DNA of 64,000 nt from Neobacillus sp. YX16 (GCF_030123505.1 NZ_CP126115.1:1874001-1938000); one strand, 5' to 3'; shown: positions 30,201 through 38,902, counted from the stretch's first letter. A program made the numbers and translations. Notes: a model not told the origin generated them from the letters alone.

Positions 30201-30810
30201 TGTGAATATTGGTGCCATTGAAGAATACGAGAGAGTTTCGGAACGATATGAATTTTTGAATGAACAAAAGAACGACCTTCAAGAGGCGAAGGATACGCTC
30301 TATCAGGTTATTGACGAAATGGATATAGAAATGAAAAAACGTTTTGAGCAGACCTTTACTGGAATTCGAGAGCATTTTGAACCTGTGTTCCGCGCATTAT
30401 TTGGCGGCGGAAGAGCGGACTTGAAACTTACACAGCCGGAGGATTTATTAAATACGGGAGTAGAAATTGTTGCACAGCCGCCTGGTAAAAAACTGCAAAA
30501 TCTTGGATTATTATCTGGTGGGGAGAGAGCATTAACAGCGATTGCTCTGCTATTTTCGATTTTAAAAGTGCGCCCAGTTCCATTTTGTATCCTAGACGAG
30601 GTTGAAGCAGCCCTTGATGAAGCAAACGTTTTTCGATTCAGTCAATATTTAAAGAGTTTTAGTGCAGAAACTCAGTTTATTGTCATCACTCACAGAAAAG
30701 GAACAATGGAAGAAGCTGATGTTCTATACGGTGTAACCATGCAGGAATCAGGTGTCTCAAAGCTTGTTTCTGTCCGACTTGAGGATACGAAGGAGCTTGT
30801 TGAAACTTAA
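27244..30810 (+). CDS. smc: Chromosome segregation protein SMC
   Basis: SMC forms, with ScpA and ScpB, the condensin loaded by ParB that aligns and separates chromosome arms. The 1188 residues match the family: Walker A GPNGSGKSN near residue 32, long coiled coils either side of a hinge at about 510-680 (GIEGAVAELV, GGSMTGGAQKQKTSSLL), then the ABC signature LSGGERALTA and Walker B FCILDEVEAALDEAN. It is followed after 19 bp by ftsY, the usual Bacillus order. Confidence 0.97.
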   Translation: MFLKRLDIIGFKSFADRIGVDFVQGVTAVVGPNGSGKSNITDAIRWVLGEQSAKSLRGSKMEDIIFAGSDTRKPLNYAEVTLTLDNQDEGLSIDYNEVSVTRRVTRSGDSEYLINKQPCRLKDIVDLFMDSGLGREAFSIISQGKVEEILNSKAEDRRTIFEEAAGVLKYKNRKKKAESKLIETQDNLNRVNDILHELEGQVEPLKIQSSMAKDYLEKKEELEKIEVALTVYDIEDLHQKWTSFSTQLEEHQQEEIRLSSKLQIKEAKIEETRNQIAALDESITDLQNVLLHASEELEKLEGRKEVLKERKKNASQNRAQLEKNITELTDKIFQLKSNRDIQDELVQKLTQQVNFLQNQLKEKQEKLALFTENIDEKIESLKSEYIELLNDQAGAKNELKYIDQQLDQQELKSTRLDSENVKFIEERQLAQTKRLQIQSALDEIQSKLSNQVTSFREKQRKLENAQNNYQKQEKTLYQAYQILQQAKSRKEMLEEMEEDYSGFFQGVKEVLKARGNKLQGIEGAVAELVKVPKEYETALETAFGGALQHIVVDTEQNARMAITFLKQNSFGRATFLPLSVIKGRVLSSSQLHSIQNHPSLVGSAVDLVSFDPKYTEVISNLLGNVVITKDLKGANELAKILQYRCRLVTLEGDIVNPGGSMTGGAQKQKTSSLLTRKGELEELKEKLIVMTDKTSSLENLVKSLKHDIKSQEQELESMRKFGEELRQEEQTLKGDQREADFEAKNINNRLAMYDLEKGQFTEEQKTLNKRKSDLYEAMTSFKGKIEILDKQIAKLTEQKTNDISSKETLTKEITDLKVEYAAKNEQFVNTKERLALIVEDLNESEERLALYTEDLMLLTSEMEGSSSGEEQLEAAAKRKQQDKEQTIALISSKRQERLQLLSALEDAELEAKEIKRLHKGMVEVLKDEEVKLNRLDVELENKLAQLREEYLLSFEGAKEQYPLILPVDEARKKVKLIKLAIDELGSVNIGAIEEYERVSERYEFLNEQKNDLQEAKDTLYQVIDEMDIEMKKRFEQTFTGIREHFEPVFRALFGGGRADLKLTQPEDLLNTGVEIVAQPPGKKLQNLGLLSGGERALTAIALLFSILKVRPVPFCILDEVEAALDEANVFRFSQYLKSFSAETQFIVITHRKGTMEEADVLYGVTMQESGVSKLVSVRLEDTKELVET

Positions 30811-30829
30811 AGGATAGGAAGTGAAGATA

Positions 30830-31819
30830 GTGAGTTTTTTTAAAAAATTAAAAGACAAAATCACGAAACAAACGGAGAGTGTTACAGAGAAATTTAAAGA
30901 TGGTCTTTCGAAAACAAGAAATAACTTCTCTGGAAAAGTAAATGACCTTGTTGCAAGGTACCGCAAAGTGGATGAAGATTTCTTCGAGGAATTAGAAGAA
31001 ATCTTAATACAAGCAGACGTAGGCTTCGATACAGTCATGAAACTAATTGAAGAGTTGAAAATGGAGGTTAAACGCCAAAATATACAAGACCCCAGGGAAG
31101 TTCAAAGTGTTATTTCGGAGAAGTTAGTCGAAATTTACAATGCTGGTGAGGAGCAATCATCCAAATTGAATATTCAAGAGGATGGGCTTACTGTTATCTT
31201 ATTTGTTGGTGTTAATGGTGTAGGAAAAACAACGACAATTGGAAAACTTGGTCATAAGTTTAAAAGTGAAGGGAAATCAGTTCTATTAGCCGCTGGTGAT
31301 ACTTTCCGTGCTGGTGCGATTGAACAGTTAGAGGTATGGGGAGAAAGAGTAGGCGTTGACGTTATTAAACAGGCAGAAGGTTCTGATCCGGCTGCGGTAA
31401 TGTTTGATGCGATTAAGGCTGCTAAGTCAAGGAAAGTAGATATTTTGATTTGTGATACAGCTGGACGATTACAAAATAAAGTTAACTTGATGAAGGAACT
31501 TGAAAAGGTTAAACGGGTAATCGAACGGGAGGTACCAGGTGCACCACACGAAGTCCTGCTTGTATTAGATGCAACTACAGGTCAAAATGCACTCATTCAG
31601 GCAAAAACCTTTAAAGAGGTAACAAATGTGAGCGGGATTGTGCTTTCAAAATTGGATGGGACAGCAAAGGGCGGTATTGTTTTGGCCATTCGAAATGAAT
31701 TGAAGATTCCTGTTAAGTACGTAGGCCTTGGTGAAAAAATGGATGATCTCCAGGAATTTAACGCAGAGCAATATGTCTATGGTTTATTCGCTGACCAAGT
31801 GGATAATGCTGTAAATTGA
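30830..31819 (+). CDS. ftsY: Signal recognition particle receptor FtsY
   Basis: FtsY is the membrane-bound SRP receptor GTPase that hands ribosomes to the Sec channel. The 329 residues show a short basic N-terminus (SFFKKLKDKI), the N domain, and G motifs GVNGVGKTTT, DTAGR, SKLDG and GLGEKMDDL. The GTG at 30830 behind AGGAAGTGA gives the exact B. subtilis length; a GTG at 30821 is inside the ribosome site. Its partner ffh follows after ylxM. Confidence 0.96.
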   Translation: MSFFKKLKDKITKQTESVTEKFKDGLSKTRNNFSGKVNDLVARYRKVDEDFFEELEEILIQADVGFDTVMKLIEELKMEVKRQNIQDPREVQSVISEKLVEIYNAGEEQSSKLNIQEDGLTVILFVGVNGVGKTTTIGKLGHKFKSEGKSVLLAAGDTFRAGAIEQLEVWGERVGVDVIKQAEGSDPAAVMFDAIKAAKSRKVDILICDTAGRLQNKVNLMKELEKVKRVIEREVPGAPHEVLLVLDATTGQNALIQAKTFKEVTNVSGIVLSKLDGTAKGGIVLAIRNELKIPVKYVGLGEKMDDLQEFNAEQYVYGLFADQVDNAVN

Positions 31820-31834
31820 TGTAAAGATATTTTC

Positions 31835-31863
31835 TTGACAGACTGTGTATGACTGTGTAAACT
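31835..31863 (+). promoter_or_regulatory. Sigma-A promoter of ylxM-ffh
   Basis: TTGACA (31835-31840) and TAAACT (31858-31863) have 17 bp spacing, about 40 bases before ylxM. It starts a transcript separate from smc-ftsY. Confidence 0.7.
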
Positions 31864-31904
31864 ACATTTGTAAAGGCTTTTCACTTAACAAGGGAGGTAT
31901 ACGC

Positions 31905-32237
31905 ATGCTTGAAAAAACAACGCGAATGAATTATCTCTACGATTTCTATTATTCGTTGTTAACACCAAAGCAGCAAAGCTATATGTCTCTCTATTATTTA
32001 GATGATTACTCACTTGGAGAAATCGCTGAAGAGTACGATGTAAGCCGTCAGGCCGTCTATGATAACATCAAACGTACGGAAGCTATGCTTGAGGAGTATG
32101 AAGAAAAGCTATTACTATTTCAAAAATTTCAAGAGCGCAGCAAGTTATTAAGGCATGTAAAAGAAGTGCTTAACGAAGAACACCCTTCAAAGCAGGCAAT
32201 GATGGAAATGGTTGCCGAGCTTGAAAAATTAGATTAG
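31905..32237 (+). CDS. ylxM: YlxM, putative DNA-binding SRP-associated protein
   Basis: The 110-residue protein has a sigma-70 region 4-like helix-turn-helix ([39 protein letters not shown]). It is always linked to ffh in Firmicutes, and the Streptococcus homologue is reported to bind SRP components; its exact job is unknown. The ATG at 31905 follows AAGGGAGGT and gives the B. subtilis length. The upstream part of the frame covers the promoter and is not coding. Confidence 0.92.
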   Translation: MLEKTTRMNYLYDFYYSLLTPKQQSYMSLYYLDDYSLGEIAEEYDVSRQAVYDNIKRTEAMLEEYEEKLLLFQKFQERSKLLRHVKEVLNEEHPSKQAMMEMVAELEKLD

Positions 32238-32249
32238 GAGGCGGCATGA

Positions 32250-33602
32250 ATGGCGTTTGAAGGATTAGCCGACCGACTGCAGAATACGATTCAAAAAATC
32301 CGTGGAAAAGGTAAGGTTACGGAAGCGGATGTAAAAGAAATGATGCGTGAAGTCCGCCTTGCATTACTCGAGGCCGACGTTAATTTTAAGGTCGTAAAGG
32401 ATTTTGTAAAAAAAGTCAGCGAACGGGCAGTAGGGCAAGAAGTGTTAAAAAGCTTAACACCAGGCCAGCAGATCATTAAAATCGTTAATGAGGAATTAAC
32501 GGAGTTAATGGGCGGTGAACAAAGTAAAATTGCTGCCTCTAATCGTCCGCCAACTGTCATTATGATGGTAGGGCTTCAGGGTGCAGGTAAAACGACGACA
32601 ACAGGAAAGCTTGCCAACCTGCTTCGTAAAAAGTACAACCGTAAGCCTCTCTTAGCAGCCGCTGATATTTACCGTCCTGCTGCCATAAAGCAACTTCAAA
32701 CATTGGGAAAACAATTGGATATGCCTGTATTTTCTCTTGGCGATCAAGTAAGCCCGGTCGAAATTGCAAAGCAAGCCATTTCGAAAGCAAAAGAAGATCA
32801 TAATGACTACGTCCTTATAGATACTGCTGGGCGTTTGCATGTCGATGAAGCATTAATGGGTGAACTGAAGGATATTAAAGAACTTACAAAGCCAGACGAA
32901 ATTTTCCTTGTTGTTGATGCGATGACCGGTCAAGATGCCGTTAATGTAGCCCAAAGCTTTAATGAACAGCTTGGTTTGACTGGGGTAGTCTTAACGAAAC
33001 TTGACGGTGACACACGTGGAGGAGCTGCGCTTTCGATTCGTGCTGTTACCCAAACACCGATTAAGTTTGTCGGTTTAGGTGAAAAAATGGACGCAATCGA
33101 ACCCTTTCATCCCGAGCGGATGGCCTCAAGGATACTCGGAATGGGTGACGTCTTAACGCTTATTGAAAAAGCGCAGGCGAATGTTGATGAGGAAAAAGCG
33201 AAAGAGCTTGAACAAAAGATGCGGACAGCGACTTTTACGCTTGATGACTTTTTGGAACAGCTTGGACAAGTCCGTAATTTAGGACCGCTTGATGAATTAT
33301 TAAAAATGATGCCTGGTGCAAATAAAATTAAAGGTTTGAACAATGTTCAAATCGAAGAAAAACAAATTGCACATGTGGAAGCAATCATTAGGTCCATGAC
33401 AAAAGCAGAAAAAGAACATCCGGAGATCTTGAATTCAAACCGTAAAAAGAGGATTGCCAAAGGGAGCGGCAGGACTGTTCCTGAGGTAAACCGCTTATTA
33501 AAACAGTTTGAGGACATGAAGAAGATGATGAAGCAAATGACTGGAATGCAGCAAAAAGGCAAGAAAAAAGGCGGATTTAAATTTCCTTTTAAACCGTTTT
33601 AA
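32250..33602 (+). CDS. ffh: Signal recognition particle protein Ffh
   Basis: Ffh is the SRP54 GTPase that binds scRNA and signal peptides. The 450 residues have the N domain, G motifs GLQGAGKTTT, DTAGR and TKLDGDTRGG, and the methionine-rich M domain (LLKMMPG, FEDMKKMMKQMTGMQQKG) with the RNA-binding SGRTVPEVNRLLKQF motif. GGAGGCGG lies before the ATG. It follows ylxM after 12 bp. Confidence 0.97.
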   Translation: MAFEGLADRLQNTIQKIRGKGKVTEADVKEMMREVRLALLEADVNFKVVKDFVKKVSERAVGQEVLKSLTPGQQIIKIVNEELTELMGGEQSKIAASNRPPTVIMMVGLQGAGKTTTTGKLANLLRKKYNRKPLLAAADIYRPAAIKQLQTLGKQLDMPVFSLGDQVSPVEIAKQAISKAKEDHNDYVLIDTAGRLHVDEALMGELKDIKELTKPDEIFLVVDAMTGQDAVNVAQSFNEQLGLTGVVLTKLDGDTRGGAALSIRAVTQTPIKFVGLGEKMDAIEPFHPERMASRILGMGDVLTLIEKAQANVDEEKAKELEQKMRTATFTLDDFLEQLGQVRNLGPLDELLKMMPGANKIKGLNNVQIEEKQIAHVEAIIRSMTKAEKEHPEILNSNRKKRIAKGSGRTVPEVNRLLKQFEDMKKMMKQMTGMQQKGKKKGGFKFPFKPF

Positions 33603-33642
33603 AGTTGAAAAAATTGGCAATACTACTGTAAAGAAAAAACAC

Positions 33643-33671
33643 TTTACAAATGAATTAATAATTGATAATAT
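33643..33671 (+). promoter_or_regulatory. Sigma-A promoter of rpsP-khpA
   Basis: TTTACA (33643-33648) and TAATAT (33666-33671) are 17 bp apart, 40 bases before rpsP. TATACT at 33669 is an alternative -10 with poorer spacing. Confidence 0.55.
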
Positions 33672-33710
33672 ACTATCTTGTGTGAAACTATTCGGAGGTG
33701 CTTATTTAAA

Positions 33711-33983
33711 ATGGCAGTAAAAATTCGTTTAAAGCGTATGGGAGCTAAAAAGACTCCTTTCTATCGTATCGTAGCAGCAGATTCTCGTTCTCCTCGTGAC
33801 GGACGTTACATTGAAGTTATTGGAACTTACAATCCAGTTGTTCAACCGGCTGCAATCCAAATCAACGAAGATTTGGCTCTTAAATGGTTACAAGACGGTG
33901 CAAAACCATCTGATACAGTTCGTAACCTTTTCTCAAACCAAGGCATCATGGAAAAATTCCATAATGCTAAGCACAGCAAGTAA
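33711..33983 (+). CDS. rpsP: 30S ribosomal protein S16
   Basis: This 90-residue protein begins [20 protein letters not shown], the S16 signature, and has [16 protein letters not shown]. It is a primary 16S binding protein. The ATG at 33711 follows GGAGGTG and gives the B. subtilis length; codons upstream in frame are not conserved. khpA follows after five bases. Confidence 0.97.
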   Translation: MAVKIRLKRMGAKKTPFYRIVAADSRSPRDGRYIEVIGTYNPVVQPAAIQINEDLALKWLQDGAKPSDTVRNLFSNQGIMEKFHNAKHSK

Positions 33984-33988
33984 TTTCT

Positions 33989-34219
33989 ATGAAGCAATTA
34001 ATAGAAAGTATTGTTAAGCCCCTTGTTGATTTTCCAGAAGATGTTCAGGTTAATGTCAACGAAGAAGATCAACGAATCACTTTTCATCTTACTGTTAATA
34101 AGACAGATATGGGAAAGGTGATTGGAAAGCAAGGGCGTGTTGCAAAGGCCATTAGGACTGTTGTTTATGCAGCAGGATCATCACAACAAAAGAAAATTTT
34201 TCTAGAAATTGGTGAATAG
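33989..34219 (+). CDS. khpA: KH-domain RNA-binding protein KhpA
   Basis: The 76-residue protein is one KH domain with the GxxG loop GKVIGKQGRVAKAIRT. In streptococci and other Firmicutes KhpA pairs with KhpB/Jag, binds RNA and affects cell elongation. The ribosome site is weak, so translation probably depends on rpsP. A strong terminator ends this two-gene unit. Confidence 0.93.
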   Translation: MKQLIESIVKPLVDFPEDVQVNVNEEDQRITFHLTVNKTDMGKVIGKQGRVAKAIRTVVYAAGSSQQKKIFLEIGE

Positions 34220-34234
34220 CTTTTTGCATCTAGA

Positions 34235-34270
34235 TGAAAGGGAGGATTTCAAATCCTCCCTTTTTTGCTA
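34235..34270 (+). terminator. Intrinsic terminator after khpA
   Basis: AAGGGAGGATTT pairs with AAATCCTCCCTT (arms overlap by a two-base loop) and is followed by TTTTTTG. Strong. Confidence 0.88.
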
Positions 34271-34305
34271 TCATGAAAGCAGGAGCTTGAGGAGGAGTTA
34301 ATTAT

Positions 34306-34692
34306 ATGCAACTTATTCGTACTGTTGTGGTGAAGCAAATATTAACGGAACACAGCAAACAAAAGCTGCTTGATAAATACTTTGCTGGCAAGCTGCAGAT
34401 GCAAAAAGAATATGAGCAGCTTCAATTTGAGTTAAAAAAGTTAGAAAAAACCAAAAAGTATCAATCAAGCGCACTTAAAAGTCACTTTGAAAAAGAACTG
34501 CAAAAACGCCATGATAAAGAAAAGCTTTATGAGTTTCAAATTGAACAATTACATATGCTACCATTAGGAAGTGAATTGAAGCAAAAAGAAGTACAAGCCC
34601 TTGTTGATGTAAAGGTTGGAGACAATTGGGATGAAGTAATGGAGCAAACAACAATTATCATAAAAGACGGCATAATCGAGGAAATAAGATAG
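34306..34692 (+). CDS. ylqD: YlqD family protein of unknown function
   Basis: The 128-residue protein matches Bacillus YlqD by position and sequence type: a central charged helical stretch ([21 protein letters not shown]) likely to be a coiled coil, and a C-terminal part ([25 protein letters not shown]) with a small beta-domain look. Its function is not known. GAGGAGGAG precedes the ATG. It is directly upstream of rimM and trmD, so a link to RNA handling is possible but unproven. Confidence 0.85.
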   Translation: MQLIRTVVVKQILTEHSKQKLLDKYFAGKLQMQKEYEQLQFELKKLEKTKKYQSSALKSHFEKELQKRHDKEKLYEFQIEQLHMLPLGSELKQKEVQALVDVKVGDNWDEVMEQTTIIIKDGIIEEIR

Positions 34693-34706
34693 AGGTGACG
34701 AACAAG

Positions 34707-35225
34707 ATGGAAAAATGGTTTAATGTTGGTAAAATCGTCAATACACACGGAATTAGAGGTGAAGTAAGGGTAATTTCTAAAACCGATTTCCCAGAGCAGC
34801 GCTACAAGGTGGGAAATATATTGTATTTGTTTATGCCTGGATCCAATAAGCCTATTGAATTAACGGTAAAAACCCATAGAAGTCATAAAAATTTTAATTT
34901 ACTAACCTTTGAAGGGTTTGAAAATATCAACGAGGTAGAAAAATTTAGGGACGGAATCATTAAGGTGCCAGAATCCCAACTTGGAAATCTTGAAGATGAT
35001 GAATATTATTACCATGAAATTATTGGATGTCTAGTGGCGACAACTAGAGGTGAGGAAATAGGTAAGGTTATTGAGATATTATCCCCCGGCGCTAACGACG
35101 TATGGGTAATTAAATCACCTGCAGGCAAGGAAATATTGATTCCTTATATCGAGGATGTTGTGAAAAAAGTAGATGTGAAGGAAAAGGTTATCTTAATTGA
35201 ACCAATGGAAGGTCTACTTTCATGA
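34707..35225 (+). CDS. rimM: Ribosome maturation factor RimM
   Basis: RimM helps maturation of the 30S head and binds S19. The 172 residues have the N-terminal RimM domain ([18 protein letters not shown]) and the C-terminal PRC-barrel ([31 protein letters not shown]). The ATG at 34707 is eight bases after AGAGGTGA; the in-frame GTG at 34695 lies inside that site. It overlaps trmD by four bases. Confidence 0.95.
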   Translation: MEKWFNVGKIVNTHGIRGEVRVISKTDFPEQRYKVGNILYLFMPGSNKPIELTVKTHRSHKNFNLLTFEGFENINEVEKFRDGIIKVPESQLGNLEDDEYYYHEIIGCLVATTRGEEIGKVIEILSPGANDVWVIKSPAGKEILIPYIEDVVKKVDVKEKVILIEPMEGLLS

Positions 35226-35965
35226 TGAAAATAGATGTGCTGACGTTATTTCCTGAGATGTTTTCTGGTGTATTTGGGCATTCCATTTTACATAAGGCTG
35301 CTGAAAAAGCTGCCGTTCGCTATAATGTTGTCAATTTCCGTGAGTATGCTGATAATAAACATCAAACCGTAGACGACTATCCCTATGGCGGTGGAGCAGG
35401 TATGGTCTTAAAGCCGCAGCCTCTCTTTGATGCAGTTGCAGCATTAAAGGAACAAGCGGAAAGTAACACAACAAGAGTGATTCTACTTTGTCCTCAAGGA
35501 AAACGGTATAACCAGAAAATAGCAGAAGAATTAGCAAAAGAGGAACACCTTATTTTCGTATGCGGCCATTATGAGGGATATGATGAAAGAATCCGTGAAC
35601 ATGTGGTAAGTGATGAAATCTCAATCGGTGATTATGTGTTAACTGGCGGAGAGCTTGGAGCAATGGTTGTGATTGATAGTGTTGTTCGTCTTTTACCAGA
35701 AGTCTTAGGAAATGAAGAGTCCCATATGAAAGATTCTTTCAGCACGGGTCTTTTGGAGCATCCACACTATACAAGACCTTCTGACTTTCGTGGAATGAAG
35801 GTTCCGGAGGTCCTCCTCCAAGGAAATCATCGATTAATCGAAGAATGGCGAAACAAAGAAGCTTTACGACGAACATTCCTTAGGAGGCCTGACTTATTAG
35901 AAAAAATAGAATTAAATAAGGATCAGGCAAAATGGCTGAATGAAATAAAAAAAGAATACGAGTAG
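35222..35965 (+). CDS. trmD: tRNA (guanine-37-N1)-methyltransferase
   Basis: TrmD methylates G37 in tRNAs reading CNN codons and prevents +1 frameshifting. The 247-residue SPOUT knot enzyme shows [38 protein letters not shown] and [15 protein letters not shown]. Two adjacent ATGs (35222 and 35225) are possible starts. It overlaps rimM and is followed by a separate promoter for rplS. Confidence 0.96.
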   Translation: MMKIDVLTLFPEMFSGVFGHSILHKAAEKAAVRYNVVNFREYADNKHQTVDDYPYGGGAGMVLKPQPLFDAVAALKEQAESNTTRVILLCPQGKRYNQKIAEELAKEEHLIFVCGHYEGYDERIREHVVSDEISIGDYVLTGGELGAMVVIDSVVRLLPEVLGNEESHMKDSFSTGLLEHPHYTRPSDFRGMKVPEVLLQGNHRLIEEWRNKEALRRTFLRRPDLLEKIELNKDQAKWLNEIKKEYE

Positions 35966-35968
35966 ATA

Positions 35969-35997
35969 TTGCATGAAGTTGTCTTTTATGTTAAGAT
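35969..35997 (+). promoter_or_regulatory. Sigma-A promoter of rplS
   Basis: TTGCAT (35969-35974), 17 bp, then TAAGAT (35992-35997) preceded by an extended -10 TGT. Predicted start near 36004, giving a leader of about 110 bases. Confidence 0.6.
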
Positions 35998-36003
35998 ACT
36001 TCT

Positions 36004-36100
36004 TGTGACTTGAGCTGAGTAACGTATTCAGTATGGTCTTATAAAGATGTTCCGCTGCAATGGAAAAGGATAGTAGATGTGCATGAGCGTCTGTTGGAAG
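36004..36100 (+). ncRNA. Candidate L19 leader RNA upstream of rplS
   Basis: The leader holds a small hairpin CTGAGTA-acg-TATTCAG (36015-36031) and further pairing possibilities before the ribosome site. A Firmicutes L19 leader family is known upstream of rplS and is thought to let L19 repress its own synthesis. The assignment here rests on position and the hairpin, not on a covariance search. Confidence 0.55.
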
Positions 36101-36112
36101 GAGATGAAAACG

Positions 36113-36457
36113 ATGCAACATTTGATTGAAGAAATCACAAAAGAACAACTTCGTTCTGATTTACCTGCGTTTCGTCCTGGTGATACCGTACGTGTACACG
36201 TTAAGGTTGTCGAGGGTACTCGTGAGCGTATTCAGTTATTCGAAGGTGTAGTGATTAAGCGTCGTGGTGGTGGCATTAGCGAAACTTTCACAGTTCGTAA
36301 GGTATCTTACGGAGTAGGCGTTGAGCGTACTTTCCCTGTACACACACCTAAAATTGCGAAGCTTGAAGTATTGCGCCGCGGTAAAGTTCGCCGTGCTAAG
36401 CTATACTACTTACGTAAGCTACGTGGTAAAAAAGCTCGTATTAAAGAAATTCGATAA
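36113..36457 (+). CDS. rplS: 50S ribosomal protein L19
   Basis: The 114-residue protein begins [20 protein letters not shown] and has [13 protein letters not shown] and [15 protein letters not shown], typical of L19, which lies at the 30S-50S interface. The ATG at 36113 follows AAGGAGATGA and gives the family length. It has its own promoter and leader and ends at a terminator. Confidence 0.97.
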   Translation: MQHLIEEITKEQLRSDLPAFRPGDTVRVHVKVVEGTRERIQLFEGVVIKRRGGGISETFTVRKVSYGVGVERTFPVHTPKIAKLEVLRRGKVRRAKLYYLRKLRGKKARIKEIR

Positions 36458-36462
36458 TAAAG

Positions 36463-36492
36463 AAAGAGCTTGCTTTGCAAGCTCTTTTTTCG
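36463..36492 (+). terminator. Intrinsic terminator after rplS
   Basis: AAGAGCTTGC pairs with GCAAGCTCTT around TTT and runs into TTTTTT. Confidence 0.85.
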
Positions 36493-36538
36493 TACTTATC
36501 TTATCAAACATTTTTATGTGATTGGTGGGGAACAAAAG

Positions 36539-37090
36539 ATGATTAAAAAGAAAAATGAACTTTGGGAATGGACGAAGGCGCTTTTAATTGCGGTTGTATT
36601 GGCAGCTGTCATTCGTTACTTTCTTTTTGCACCAATTGTAGTAGACGGGCTATCGATGATGCCCACTCTGCAGCACCAAGACCGTATGATAGTGAACAAG
36701 CTAAGCTATAATATAGGTGAGCCAAAACGGTTTGATATTATCGTCTTTCATGCGCCTGAACAGAAGGATTATATAAAAAGAGTCATTGGCCTTCCAGGTG
36801 ACCGTATCGAATATAAAAATGATACTTTATATGTTAATGGAAAAGCGTTCGAAGAACCATATTTGGATGAGTATAAGAAAAAAGTCGAAGGACCTTTAAC
36901 AGATCCTTTTACGCTTGAAGAAACTCCTGCAGGTGTAGAAACAGTACCAGAAGGTGAATTGTTCGTTATGGGGGATAACCGGCGTTTCAGTAAAGACAGC
37001 AGGCATATTGGAACCATCTCTTTGGACAAAATAATCGGTAAAACAAGTATTGTTTACTGGCCATTAAAAGATGCACACATCGTGAAATAG
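36539..37090 (+). CDS. Type I signal peptidase (Sip/LepB family)
   Basis: The enzyme cleaves signal peptides from secreted proteins. The 183 residues show a single N-terminal membrane anchor (about residues 14-32), the catalytic Ser39 in GLSMMPTL, the general base Lys80 in DYIKRVIGLPGD, and the MGDNRRFSKDSR box. It is the short Gram-positive P-type form. GGTGGGG precedes the ATG at 36539. B. subtilis has no signal peptidase here; rbgA normally follows rplS. The gene is 18 bp ahead of rbgA, so they are likely co-transcribed. I leave the symbol blank because several paralogues exist in such genomes. Confidence 0.93.
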   Translation: MIKKKNELWEWTKALLIAVVLAAVIRYFLFAPIVVDGLSMMPTLQHQDRMIVNKLSYNIGEPKRFDIIVFHAPEQKDYIKRVIGLPGDRIEYKNDTLYVNGKAFEEPYLDEYKKKVEGPLTDPFTLEETPAGVETVPEGELFVMGDNRRFSKDSRHIGTISLDKIIGKTSIVYWPLKDAHIVK

Positions 37091-37108
37091 ATTTAGGAGG
37101 TGGCTGCT

Positions 37109-37984
37109 TTGACAATCCAATGGTTTCCAGGCCATATGGCAAAGGCTCGAAGAGAAGTCACGGAAAAATTAAAACTAGTAGATATTATTTACGAATTGGT
37201 GGACGCAAGAATTCCATATTCGTCTCGCAATCCAATGATTGATGTAATTATTCAGCATAAACCAAGACTGGTCCTCTTAAATAAAGCCGATTTGGCAGAT
37301 AAAGCAATTACCAAAGAATGGATTGCCTTTTTTGCAGCAAGAGGAATAAAAGCAATAGCCATTAACTCTCAGGCTGGAGAAGGTATGAAGGATATTGTAA
37401 AGGCATCCCATGAAATCTTAAAGGAAAAGTTTGATCGTTTAAGAGCAAAGGGTGTTGTGAACCCTAGAGCCATTCGTGCCATGATTGTTGGAATCCCTAA
37501 TGCAGGAAAATCTACTTTAATTAATCGACTAGCAAAGAAAAACATTGCAAAGACAGGAAATATGCCAGGTGTAACAAAAGCCCAACAGTGGATTAAAGTT
37601 GGAAAAGAGTTAGAGTTATTAGATACACCGGGAATTCTCTGGCCAAAGTTTGAAGACCAAGAGGTTGGTAAGAAGTTAGCTGTAACGGGAGCAATCAAAG
37701 ACACTCTTCTGAATTTGCAGGACCTCGTTGTTTATTCAATTAAGTTTTTAGAAGAGCATTATCCAGAGAGACTTAAGGAACGCTATAAGCTTGAATCAGT
37801 CCCTGAAAATGTGGTAGAGATGTTTGACCAAATTGGTGAACTTAGAGGCTGTCTCGGGGCTGGTGGAGTCGTTGATTATGATAAAGTATCAGATTTAGTC
37901 ATTAGAGAAATTAGATCTGAGAAATTTGGACCGCTCACTTTCGAAAGACCCAGCGATTTTGCTGATAAAATTGAAAATAAATAA
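37109..37984 (+). CDS. rbgA: Ribosome biogenesis GTPase RbgA (YlqF)
   Basis: RbgA is an essential GTPase for late 50S assembly. The 291 residues begin [16 protein letters not shown], with permuted G motifs: NKAD first, then [22 protein letters not shown] and DTPGILWP. The TTG at 37109, seven bases after AGGAGGTGG, matches the B. subtilis N-terminus; an in-frame GTG at 37100 sits inside the ribosome site. rnhB follows after a terminator-like hairpin. Confidence 0.95.
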   Translation: MTIQWFPGHMAKARREVTEKLKLVDIIYELVDARIPYSSRNPMIDVIIQHKPRLVLLNKADLADKAITKEWIAFFAARGIKAIAINSQAGEGMKDIVKASHEILKEKFDRLRAKGVVNPRAIRAMIVGIPNAGKSTLINRLAKKNIAKTGNMPGVTKAQQWIKVGKELELLDTPGILWPKFEDQEVGKKLAVTGAIKDTLLNLQDLVVYSIKFLEEHYPERLKERYKLESVPENVVEMFDQIGELRGCLGAGGVVDYDKVSDLVIREIRSEKFGPLTFERPSDFADKIENK

Positions 37985-37988
37985 GCAA

Positions 37989-38020
37989 ATGAACTCTCCA
38001 TGTGGTGAGTTTTTTTGTTT
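37989..38020 (+). terminator. Probable terminator after rbgA
   Basis: AACTCTCC pairs with GGTGAGTT (one mismatch) and is followed by TTTTTTTG. Confidence 0.6.
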
Positions 38021-38077
38021 ATTATTGGTTATTGTAAATAAATACAGGAGAAGGTATTATTACAACGGGTGAAGAAA

Positions 38078-38854
38078 ATGAAAGTACAGACAATAGCAGA
38101 AATAGAACAACAACTTAATGGCATAAAGGCTGAAAATGACCCTTTATTTCAAAAATTCAAACAGGATGAGCGTAAAGGGGTTCAACATCTACTACATAAA
38201 TGGTATAGGAAATTGGAACAGGAAAGACTACTTGAGGAAAAGTTTCTTGAAATGAATGTCTTTGAAAATAAATGGCGTGCACAGGGATATAAGTCTATTG
38301 CCGGTGTCGACGAAGTTGGCAGGGGACCACTTGCAGGTCCAGTAGTAGCTGCGGCAGTTATTTTACCCAAGGATTTTTACTTACCAGGTATTGATGATTC
38401 CAAAAAGCTTTCAGAGAAAAAGCGGAATGAATATGATGAAATCATTAGACGAGAGGCAGTAGCTGTTAATGTCGCGATGATTGATGCACCTGAAGTTGAT
38501 TCTATCAATATTTACGAGGCTACTAAAAAGGCAATGAAAGCTGCAATAGCTTCACTAGCTTCAAATCCAGAAGTTTTACTGGTCGATGCTATGAAGCTGG
38601 AAACGCCTTATATAGTGGAGTCTATTATAAAAGGGGATGCAAAGAGCGTATCGATAGCGGCAGCTTCCATCGTAGCAAAAGTGGCAAGAGATTCTCTAAT
38701 GATAAAATTATCAGCTGAATTTCCGGAATATGGCTTCGAGCGTAACATGGGGTATGGGACAAAAGAACATATCTTAGCGATTCAAAAGCATGGCCTTACT
38801 CCCTATCATCGGATGAGCTTTGCGCCAATTAAGGATATGTTAATAGGACAATAA
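38078..38854 (+). CDS. rnhB: Ribonuclease HII
   Basis: RNase HII removes ribonucleotides and RNA primers from DNA. The 258 residues have an N-terminal substrate-binding extension usual in Bacillus, the DEVGRGPLAGPVVAAAV active-site motif (Asp-Glu), DSKKLSEKKR, and the third acidic site in LLVDAMKL. The ATG at 38078 follows GGGTGA; an in-frame GTG at 38069 is less likely. B. subtilis ylqG and ylqH, which follow rnhB there, are absent. Confidence 0.95.
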   Translation: MKVQTIAEIEQQLNGIKAENDPLFQKFKQDERKGVQHLLHKWYRKLEQERLLEEKFLEMNVFENKWRAQGYKSIAGVDEVGRGPLAGPVVAAAVILPKDFYLPGIDDSKKLSEKKRNEYDEIIRREAVAVNVAMIDAPEVDSINIYEATKKAMKAAIASLASNPEVLLVDAMKLETPYIVESIIKGDAKSVSIAAASIVAKVARDSLMIKLSAEFPEYGFERNMGYGTKEHILAIQKHGLTPYHRMSFAPIKDMLIGQ

Positions 38855-38881
38855 CAAAACAAGCTTTTATTGCTTGTTTTG
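38855..38881 (+). terminator. Hairpin after rnhB, probable terminator
   Basis: CAAAACAAGC (38855-38864) pairs perfectly with GCTTGTTTTG (38872-38881). The T-tract is within the arm, so it may work in both directions or be weak. Confidence 0.55.
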
Positions 38882-38902
38882 CTATTGTTAAAAAGTAATT
38901 AG

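Noticed and set aside
27244..30810. Small reverse-strand and out-of-frame reading frames inside smc, and similar ones inside polC, fakA and other genes
   Set aside because: They are shadows of strong coding frames, rich in Ser/Leu/Phe, without ribosome sites or known motifs.
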